Assembly (NCBI GenBank): GCA_900544395.1
Contig: UQVC01000039.1
Span: 1 to 20,791, forward strand
DNA from: an uncultured Ruminococcus sp.
Lineage (GTDB): Bacteria; Bacillota; Clostridia; Lachnospirales; Lachnospiraceae
DNA length: 20,791 nucleotides
Reading direction: 5' to 3'
Shown: positions 13,770-19,485 of the stretch, in pieces
Layout of the letters: every line of letters starts with the position of its first letter
How positions within the stretch are numbered: the stretch's first letter is position 1
Program-made: the position numbers and the translations under genes
The notes under the pieces: generated by a model
What the model was told of the DNA's origin: nothing
Seen by the model: only the letters and a program-made list of their open reading frames with translations
Databases searched by the model: none

Positions 13770-15695
13770 ATGAGATTATTAGAACCAATCAAAGTGGGGA
13801 AGATCGAACTGAAAAACCGTGTCATGTTTCCTCCGATGACAACAGGATATGAAGGAAGAGACGGCACAATTGTCGAACAGAGTTTTAACTTTTATAAAAG
13901 GCTGGCAGAAGGTGGAGTTGCCTATATTGTCTTAGGAGATGTTGCTCCGGTGAATACCATTTCTCCAACACCAAAGTTATTCCATGACGGACAGATCGAG
14001 GCATTTAAAAAGCTGGCAGATGCAGTGCATGAATTTGACTGTAAACTTGGGATCCAGGTATTTCACCCGGAATATGATGTAGATGCACTGGCGGAATTAT
14101 TCCGAAAAGGGGATATGGAAGGCGGACGTGCAAAAATGCGTCACGACATGGTACATTTTATTCAGGAGGTAACAGAAGAACAACTGGATGGCATTCTGGA
14201 AAAAATCGGAGAATGTGTAAAACGTGCACAGTCTGCAGGAGTGGATATTGTCGAAGTACATGGGGATCGTCTGATCGGTTCTTTCTGTTCCACATTGATC
14301 AATCAGAGAACAGATGCATACGGCGGAAGTTTTGAAAACAGAATCCGTTTTGCACTGCGCGTGGTGGAGACAATCAGAAAAGCGGCTCCGGAAATCTGTA
14401 TTGACTACAAACTGCCGGTAGTGACAGAAAATCCACTTCGTGGAAAAGGCGGTCTTATGATCAAAGAAGCCGTTGAATTTGCAAAAATCCTGGAAAAATC
14501 CGGTGTGGATATGATTCATGTAGGACAGGCAAATCATACAGGAAATATGAATGATACGATTCCGGCAATGGGAACACAGCCATATTGTTTTATGTCAAAA
14601 TATACAAAACAGATCAAAGAAGCAGTTTCTATTCCAGTATCCTCAGTAGGACGGATTGTGACACCGGAAAATGCAGAAGCGCTGATTGAAAATGGAGTGT
14701 GCGATATCGTTGGACTTGGACGATCTTTGCTGGCTGATCCAGATTATGTCAAGAAGCTGGAAGCAGGAGAGGGAAGAAGAATCCGTCATTGTATGATGTG
14801 CAACAAAGGATGTACAGATGCCATTCAGAACCGTAAGTTCTTAAGCTGCGTCTTGAATGCGGAAAATGGATATGAATACGAAAGAGTGATCACTCCTTCC
14901 AAAGAAAAGAAAAAAGTAGTGGTTGTCGGCGGTGGAGCAGCAGGTATGGAGGCAGCCAGGGTCGCAAGCGTGAAAGGTCATGAGGTTGTATTATTTGAGA
15001 AAGAGACTCTGTTGGGCGGTCAGCTTAATATCGCTTCCGTTCCTCCGAGAAAATCAGAGATGAACCGGGCCATCCATTATCTTTCGAATGAAATGAAAGA
15101 ACTGCATGTAGATTTACGTCTGGGAAGAGCAGTGGATGCAGAGATGATCCTGGGAGAGAATCCAGATGAAGTAATCGTGGCAGTGGGTGCTCACAATCAG
15201 ATCCCGCCGATTACAGGAAGCAACATGCCGCATGTGTTTGATGCATGGAAAGTATTAAATCATGAAGAGCTTCCAAGTGGCCGCGTGGTTGTGATCGGAG
15301 GCGGTCTGGTCGGAGCAGAGACAGCAGAGCTTCTTGCAGAGATGGGATGTCAGGTTTCTGTAGTAGAAATGATGGAGGAAATCGCAAAAGAAGAGTCCAG
15401 AACTGTAAAACCGGTATTGTTTGAAAGCTTTGAAAAATATCAGGTGCAGCTTCTGACAGGAACAAAAGTGACGGAGATTACAGCAGAAACGGTAGAAGCG
15501 GAAACAGCAGAAGGCAGCGTATCACTTCCTTGTGATTATGTGGTTCTCGCAGTGGGAGCAAGGTCAAACGTATTTGATGTACAGCCATTGGAAGCAAAAG
15601 GCGTACATGTAACGCTGGTAGGAGACTGCAACGAACGTGCAGCGGATATCAACCGCGCAGTAGAAGAAGGATATCTGGCAGCGAACGCATTATAA
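13770..15695 (+). CDS. bilR: Bilirubin reductase (BilR), long form; OYE-like FMN/Fe-S/FAD enzyme
   Basis: BilR reduces bilirubin to urobilinogen in gut bacteria. The 641-residue protein has the 2,4-dienoyl-CoA reductase layout: an FMN-binding OYE barrel (about 1-335), a 4Fe-4S site with Cys 341, 344, 348 and 360 (spacing as in that family), and a nucleotide-binding part with VVVVGGGAAGMEAA near 383 (FAD) and VVVIGGGLVGAETA near 508 (NADH). The active-site stretch is VHGDRLIGSF, with His 164, Asp 166 and Arg 167, where ordinary family members have AHGYL with a catalytic Tyr. From memory, Asp-Arg at 166-167 (the HGDR motif) is the published signature of BilR, and the numbering here matches. No flavodoxin-like bilS or MarR-type bilQ is adjacent. 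ATG 13770 follows AAGGAG. The transcript ends at the hairpin near 15715. Confidence 0.82.
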   Translation: MRLLEPIKVGKIELKNRVMFPPMTTGYEGRDGTIVEQSFNFYKRLAEGGVAYIVLGDVAPVNTISPTPKLFHDGQIEAFKKLADAVHEFDCKLGIQVFHPEYDVDALAELFRKGDMEGGRAKMRHDMVHFIQEVTEEQLDGILEKIGECVKRAQSAGVDIVEVHGDRLIGSFCSTLINQRTDAYGGSFENRIRFALRVVETIRKAAPEICIDYKLPVVTENPLRGKGGLMIKEAVEFAKILEKSGVDMIHVGQANHTGNMNDTIPAMGTQPYCFMSKYTKQIKEAVSIPVSSVGRIVTPENAEALIENGVCDIVGLGRSLLADPDYVKKLEAGEGRRIRHCMMCNKGCTDAIQNRKFLSCVLNAENGYEYERVITPSKEKKKVVVVGGGAAGMEAARVASVKGHEVVLFEKETLLGGQLNIASVPPRKSEMNRAIHYLSNEMKELHVDLRLGRAVDAEMILGENPDEVIVAVGAHNQIPPITGSNMPHVFDAWKVLNHEELPSGRVVVIGGGLVGAETAELLAEMGCQVSVVEMMEEIAKEESRTVKPVLFESFEKYQVQLLTGTKVTEITAETVEAETAEGSVSLPCDYVVLAVGARSNVFDVQPLEAKGVHVTLVGDCNERAADINRAVEEGYLAANAL

Positions 15696-15712
15696 GAATG
15701 AGAATATGAAAG

Positions 15713-15770
15713 AAACATCCTCGGTGTGCATATACTGGAGAAAGAGTGTATGCCTGGGGATGTTTTTTTT
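15713..15770 (+). terminator. bilR terminator whose 3' arm is the amidase ribosome site
   Basis: ACATCCTCGG (15715-15724) pairs with 15754-15763, and GCATATAC (15728-15735) pairs with GTGTATGC (15746-15753). The bulge is TGT and the loop is TGGAGAAAGA. T8 follows (15763-15770). The CTGGGGA of the 3' arm (15754-15760) is the likely Shine-Dalgarno of the amidase. Confidence 0.85.
15729..15736 (+). promoter_or_regulatory. Sigma-E-like -10 for the amidase, inside the hairpin
   Basis: CATATACT fits CATAnAnT and sits in an 11-base sequence, TGCATATACTG, shared exactly with the tip of the spoIID hairpin. The predicted start near 15743 is just before the 3' arm. No good -35 is seen at 13-14 bases, which weakens the case. 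Confidence 0.35.
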
Positions 15771-16488
15771 GTTAAAAAAAGCGTTACGAATCGTAAAAGA
15801 AAAAGCAAAAATTTTGTGTCTGATCGGGATTTTGCTAGGAGCGGCATTGGGATGCCAGGTCGCTGGGGAGTATCTTCATGAAACATACTTAAAAGAAGAA
15901 TCTGTGAGTACATCAGGGGCGGTTTCCGAAAAGAAAACGGTGGTGATCGATTCCGGACACGGGGGAAAAGATCCGGGAAAAATCGGTGTCAATGGAGCGC
16001 GGGAGAAAGAGCTCAATCTGCAGATCGCAGAGAAACTCAAAGTATATCTGGAAGAGCATGGAATTACAGTCATTATGACACGTAAAGATGATGAAAGACT
16101 GGCAGATTCCCAGGTGGAGGATCTAAAAAAAAGGGTGGAACTGATCGATCAGGAAGCGCCTTCCCTTGCGGTATGTATTCATCAGAACAGTTATCCGCAG
16201 GAAAGCGTAAGAGGTTCGCAGGTCTTTTATTTTGCTCATTCCAAAGAGGCAAAAAAAGCTGCGGAAGTAATGCAGGAGGAGCTGAAAAAATTTGATCTGG
16301 AACATGCCAGAGAAATGAAGGGAAATACTACATACTATATGTTGAAAAATACGAAATCCCCCATTGTAATTGTGGAATGTGGATTTCTAAGCTGTCCTGC
16401 GGAAGCAGGGATGCTGACTGATGCAACGTATCAGCAGAAACTGGCAGAAGCCATTGGGAATGGAATTCTGAAATATGTTGAGAGCTGA
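15769..16488 (+). CDS. cwlD: CwlD-like N-acetylmuramoyl-L-alanine amidase (Amidase_3)
   Basis: CwlD removes peptide side chains from spore-cortex muramic acid as the first step to muramic-delta-lactam. The 239-residue protein is close to Bacillus CwlD in length (237). A membrane segment lies at about residues 14-33 (KILCLIGILLGAALG), followed by the zinc amidase domain: VVIDSGHGGKDPG (His ligand), REKELNLQIAEKL (Glu ligand), LAVCIHQNSYP (His ligand), and VIVECGFLSCPAEA with the catalytic Glu. All are kept. Start choice: TTG 15769 has CTGGGGA 8 bases away and follows the T-run, as in the spoIID and bofA cases. ATG 15760 lies inside that Shine-Dalgarno, and ATG 15706 precedes the hairpin. CwlD could be another Amidase_3 paralogue, but its size, architecture and sporulation-type context favour CwlD. 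Confidence 0.8.
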   Translation: MLKKALRIVKEKAKILCLIGILLGAALGCQVAGEYLHETYLKEESVSTSGAVSEKKTVVIDSGHGGKDPGKIGVNGAREKELNLQIAEKLKVYLEEHGITVIMTRKDDERLADSQVEDLKKRVELIDQEAPSLAVCIHQNSYPQESVRGSQVFYFAHSKEAKKAAEVMQEELKKFDLEHAREMKGNTTYYMLKNTKSPIVIVECGFLSCPAEAGMLTDATYQQKLAEAIGNGILKYVES

Positions 16489-16506
16489 TCAGAAAAATGG
16501 TATAAT
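16478..16506 (+). promoter_or_regulatory. Sigma-A promoter of the Sua5 gene (leaderless arrangement)
   Basis: TTGAGA (16478-16483), 17 bases, TATAAT (16501-16506), with TGG before the -10 as an extended element. The -35 overlaps the last amidase codons. The first A at a normal distance is A16514, the A of the start codon. Confidence 0.75.
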
Positions 16507-16513
16507 AAAATTT

Positions 16514-18046
16514 ATGAAAACCATAATTAGAAAAATAGACAAAAACCAAATAGATGAAGATGCAATACGAGAGGCAGGAGAGATTCTCAGAGAAGGAGGT
16601 CTTGTTGCATTCCCAACAGAGACGGTTTATGGATTGGGGGCGAATGCACTGGACGAGGAGGCAGCAAAAAAAACGTATGAAGCAAAAGGCCGTCCTTCCG
16701 ATAACCCGCTGATCGTTCACATTGCAGATCTGGAGGATTTAGAGGAGATCACAGAGCATGTTCCGCTGGAGACAGAGCTTCTGGCAAAGCATTTCTGGCC
16801 GGGTCCGTTGACCATGATCTTTGAAAAAAGTGCGCTGGTTCCTTATGGAACGACAGGGGGGCTGGAGACGGTTGCAGTCAGAATGCCAAGTGATCCGATT
16901 GCGAGAAAACTAATCCTGGCAGCGGGAGGATATGTGTCTGCGCCGAGCGCTAACACATCAGGAAGGCCAAGTCCGACGACAGCGGATCATGTGTGGGAAG
17001 ATCTGCATGATAAGATCGAGATGATTATAGACGGGGGCAGTGTGGAGATTGGTCTGGAGTCCACGATTCTGGATATGACAGTTTCTCCGCCGATGATCCT
17101 GCGTCCCGGAGCCATTACAGCCGATATGCTGGAAGAAGTGATCGGTGTGGTCAGTGTAGATGAGACGATTCTTGGCAGTGAGAGCAGTCAGGCACCAAAA
17201 GCACCGGGAATGAAGTACCGGCATTATGCACCGAAGGCGAAACTTACGATCGTAGAAGGCAGTCTGAGGGAAGAAGTATTTGCGATCCGGCAGCTTGCTT
17301 ATGAGAAGAGCCGCCAGGGAGTGCAGGTTGGAATTATCGGAACGAATGAGACAGAAGGATTTTATACACATGGTCTTGTGAAGAATATTGGTTCCCGTGA
17401 GAATGAGAAGACTATTGCAAGGAATTTATATCGGATCCTGCGGGAGTTTGATGATGAAGATGTTTCCGAGATCTACAGTGAATCGTTTGCAATTCAGGGA
17501 ATCGGCAATGCGATCATGAACCGATTGGAAAAGGCAGCAGGCCACTGCAGAATTCCGGCAGCTGTGATCACAAAAGAGCAAAAATACAGAAAGATCGTGT
17601 TTGTAAGCGGAACGGATACCTGCCGGGGACCTGTAGCTGCAGAGCTTTTGCGGCATCAGGAGCTGGAACAGGAATATTGGATCGAATCCAAAGGGATGGT
17701 TGTGTTGTTTCCGGAACCGGTCAATCAGAAAATAGAGGCTGTGCTCAAAAGTAATGGAGTAAGTCTGGAGGGGTATACGTCCAGACAGTTTAGCGAAAAG
17801 AGCCTGAATCCAGATACGCTGATCCTGGCGATGGAGCAGGCACAGAAAGAAAAGATTCTTTCAGAATATGAACATTGTTATACAGAAAATGTATATACAC
17901 TCAACGAGTTTGTCGGAGACTCCAAAGAAATTCCGGATCCATATGGTCAGCCGCTGACTGCATATGGAGAATGTTATGAAGCAATTCAGGCATTGATCAA
18001 AAAATTGACAGCAATTTTAAATTCACTTACTAAAGGAGGACAATAA
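16514..18046 (+). CDS. Sua5 threonylcarbamoyl-AMP synthase fused to a LMW-PTP-like domain
   Basis: This 510-residue fusion has two parts. Residues 1 to about 345 are Sua5/YwlC, which makes threonylcarbamoyl-AMP for t6A37 of ANN-decoding tRNAs: GGLVAFPTETVYGLGANAL, KGRPSDNPLIVHI, WPGPLTMIF, SAPSANTSGRPSPT, ESTILDM, and then the Sua5 C-terminal domain (GMKYRHYAPKA onward). Residues about 357-510 resemble low-molecular-weight tyrosine or arginine phosphatases (YwlE type): IVFVSGTDTCRGPVAAELL, and IPDPYG with the general-acid Asp. The P-loop Cys of the CxxxxxR signature is Ser 365 (AGC codon), so normal catalysis should be lost. In Bacillus ywlC, ywlE, rpiB and upp lie close together; here the first two are fused, rpiB is absent and upp follows with a 1-base overlap. 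No Shine-Dalgarno precedes ATG 16514; the mRNA looks leaderless. Confidence 0.92.
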   Translation: MKTIIRKIDKNQIDEDAIREAGEILREGGLVAFPTETVYGLGANALDEEAAKKTYEAKGRPSDNPLIVHIADLEDLEEITEHVPLETELLAKHFWPGPLTMIFEKSALVPYGTTGGLETVAVRMPSDPIARKLILAAGGYVSAPSANTSGRPSPTTADHVWEDLHDKIEMIIDGGSVEIGLESTILDMTVSPPMILRPGAITADMLEEVIGVVSVDETILGSESSQAPKAPGMKYRHYAPKAKLTIVEGSLREEVFAIRQLAYEKSRQGVQVGIIGTNETEGFYTHGLVKNIGSRENEKTIARNLYRILREFDDEDVSEIYSESFAIQGIGNAIMNRLEKAAGHCRIPAAVITKEQKYRKIVFVSGTDTCRGPVAAELLRHQELEQEYWIESKGMVVLFPEPVNQKIEAVLKSNGVSLEGYTSRQFSEKSLNPDTLILAMEQAQKEKILSEYEHCYTENVYTLNEFVGDSKEIPDPYGQPLTAYGECYEAIQALIKKLTAILNSLTKGGQ

Positions 18047-18675
18047 TGTCAGAAGTACATGTTATGGATCATCCATTGATCCAGCACAAGATCAGTTATA
18101 TCCGCAGAGAGGATGTAGGAACCAAAGAATTCAGAGAAGTCATCAGTGAGATTGCAAGCCTGATGTGTTATGAGGCTACAAGAGACTTAAAACTTCAGGA
18201 TGTTACCATTCAGACACCAATCTGTGAGATGGTTGGAAAAGAGCTGACCGGAAAAAAACTGGCAGTTGTGCCGATCTTAAGAGCAGGTCTTGGAATGGTA
18301 GATGGGATGCTGTCTTTGATCCCGGCAGCAAAAGTCGGACATATCGGATTGTACCGTGATCCGGAATCTTTAGAGCCAGTAGAATATTATTGCAAGCTTC
18401 CGGCAGACTGCAGCGAAAGAGAAGTATTTGTAGTAGATCCGATGCTGGCGACAGGCGGATCCAGCGTTGCGGCGATCCAGATGTTGAAAGATAAAGGTGT
18501 AAAACATATTCGTTTTATGTGTATCCTTGCAGCTCCGGAAGGTGTGAAGAAGATGCAGGAAGCACATCCGGATGTGGATCTGTATATTGGAGCTCTGGAC
18601 GATCACCTGAATGATCATGGTTATATCGTGCCAGGACTCGGAGATGCAGGAGACCGAATTTTTGGTACAAAATAA
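18046..18675 (+). CDS. upp: Uracil phosphoribosyltransferase
   Basis: Upp salvages uracil by joining it to PRPP to give UMP in the cytoplasm. The 209-residue protein has the normal family length and marks: DHPLIQHKISYIRRE at the N-terminus, VPILRAGLGMVDG, IGLYRDPE, the PRPP loop VDPMLATGGSS, and the C-terminal uracil-binding GYIVPGLGDAGDRIFGTK. The start codon overlaps the stop of the Sua5 fusion by one base (TAATG), with AAAGGAGG at 18032-18039, so translation is probably coupled. The dCMP deaminase gene follows 14 bases downstream, placing two pyrimidine-nucleotide functions in one operon. Confidence 0.97.
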   Translation: MSEVHVMDHPLIQHKISYIRREDVGTKEFREVISEIASLMCYEATRDLKLQDVTIQTPICEMVGKELTGKKLAVVPILRAGLGMVDGMLSLIPAAKVGHIGLYRDPESLEPVEYYCKLPADCSEREVFVVDPMLATGGSSVAAIQMLKDKGVKHIRFMCILAAPEGVKKMQEAHPDVDLYIGALDDHLNDHGYIVPGLGDAGDRIFGTK

Positions 18676-18689
18676 AGGAGATGAAGCGC

Positions 18690-19178
18690 ATGTCAGACAA
18701 GAGAGAGGATTATCTGACCTGGGATGAGTATTTCATGGGAGTTGCCATGCTTTCCGGGATGCGGTCTAAAGATCCGAACACGCAGGTCGGATGTTGTATT
18801 GTGAGCCAGGATAACAAGATTTTGTCCATGGGATATAATGGGTTTCCGAAAGGGTGTTCCGATGACGAGTTTCCCTGGACACGCGAAGGAGACAATCCGC
18901 TGGAGACAAAATATGTGTATTCCACCCACAGTGAGTTGAATGCTATTTTAAATTACAGTGGCGGAAGTCTGGCCGGAGCAAAGCTGTATGTATCCTTGTT
19001 TCCTTGTAATGAATGTGCGAAGGCAATCATTCAGTCAGGGATCAAAGAAGTGATCTATGACTGCGACAAGTATGCGGATACTCCAAGTGTCATGGCATCC
19101 AAGCGGATGATGGATGCAGCCGGAGTCAGGTATCATCAGTATCATCGTTCAGATCGAGAGGTCAAGATAACATTATAG
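18690..19178 (+). CDS. dCMP deaminase (ComEB family)
   Basis: This 162-residue zinc enzyme converts dCMP to dUMP, the precursor of dTMP. The cytidine-deaminase-fold signatures are seen: DPNTQVGCCIVSQDNKILSMGYNGFP, the HSE zinc and proton-shuttle motif in VYSTHSELNAI, and the PCNEC zinc cysteines in LFPCNECAKAI. Family length is usual (about 150-190). The start is ATG 18690, 9 bases after AAAGGAG; ATG 18681 directly abuts that site and is unlikely. It is the last gene of the Sua5-upp operon, whose transcript ends at the hairpin at 19192-19241. The bofA promoter candidate begins inside its last codons. Confidence 0.94.
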   Translation: MSDKREDYLTWDEYFMGVAMLSGMRSKDPNTQVGCCIVSQDNKILSMGYNGFPKGCSDDEFPWTREGDNPLETKYVYSTHSELNAILNYSGGSLAGAKLYVSLFPCNECAKAIIQSGIKEVIYDCDKYADTPSVMASKRMMDAAGVRYHQYHRSDREVKITL

Positions 19179-19192
19179 ACAGTGCATAAAGT
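19167..19192 (+). promoter_or_regulatory. Candidate sigma-E promoter for bofA
   Basis: CATAAAGT at 19185-19192 fits CATAnAnT. ATA at 19167-19169 (context AAGATAACA) is 15 bases upstream of it, close to the sigma-E -35 position. Bacillus bofA is a sigma-E gene. The predicted start near 19199 would delete about half of the 5' arm of the following hairpin. Confidence 0.4.
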
Positions 19193-19241
19193 ACCTTCTG
19201 TGGGAATAAGATATATCAGAGTTCCCACAGGAGGTATTTTT
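19191..19241 (+). terminator. Terminator of the upp operon whose 3' arm is the bofA ribosome site
   Basis: TACCTTCTGTGGGAA (19192-19206) pairs with TTCCCACAGGAGGTA (19222-19236) over 15 positions (one G-T) with a 15-base loop; T5 follows (19237-19241). AGGAGG within the 3' arm is the only Shine-Dalgarno for the ATG at 19245. Confidence 0.88.
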
Positions 19242-19244
19242 GGT

Positions 19245-19454
19245 ATGAAACATCGATTGATTGCGGTAATCTTCCATTTTTTTCTGAGGGCAGTGCTGGG
19301 TGTCTGTCTGATTTATTTTATCAATCAGTATGTCCTGCCGGATCAAAATTCCTGGCAGGTTGGGATTAACAGTTTGTCTGTTTTGACATCCGGAAGCCTT
19401 GGAATTCCTGGGGTTTGTCTGCTTTATGGGATTTTGGTATATCAAAGTTTGTAA
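19245..19454 (+). CDS. bofA: Pro-sigma-K processing inhibitor BofA
   Basis: BofA holds the SpoIVFB membrane protease inactive in the outer forespore membrane until the forespore signals, so pro-sigma-K is not cut too early. The 69-residue protein has two hydrophobic segments (about residues 5-26 and 47-67) joined by a short polar loop. The conserved family C-terminus is present: GINSLSVLTSGSLGIPG, with the Asn, and the GxLGxPG signature, then VCLLYGILVY. It is slightly shorter than Bacillus BofA (87). ATG 19245 is 10 bases after GGAGG. An in-frame ATG at 19182 would add 21 residues encoded by the hairpin and is not used here. No other SpoIVF gene is in the window. Confidence 0.88.
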   Translation: MKHRLIAVIFHFFLRAVLGVCLIYFINQYVLPDQNSWQVGINSLSVLTSGSLGIPGVCLLYGILVYQSL

Positions 19455-19485
19455 GGTTTTCACAAAAAATCTATAGCATGGAGCA

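Noticed and set aside
18681..18692. ATG 18681 as start of dCMP deaminase
   Set aside because: It directly abuts the AAAGGAG; ATG 18690 has the correct spacing and matches the family N-terminus.
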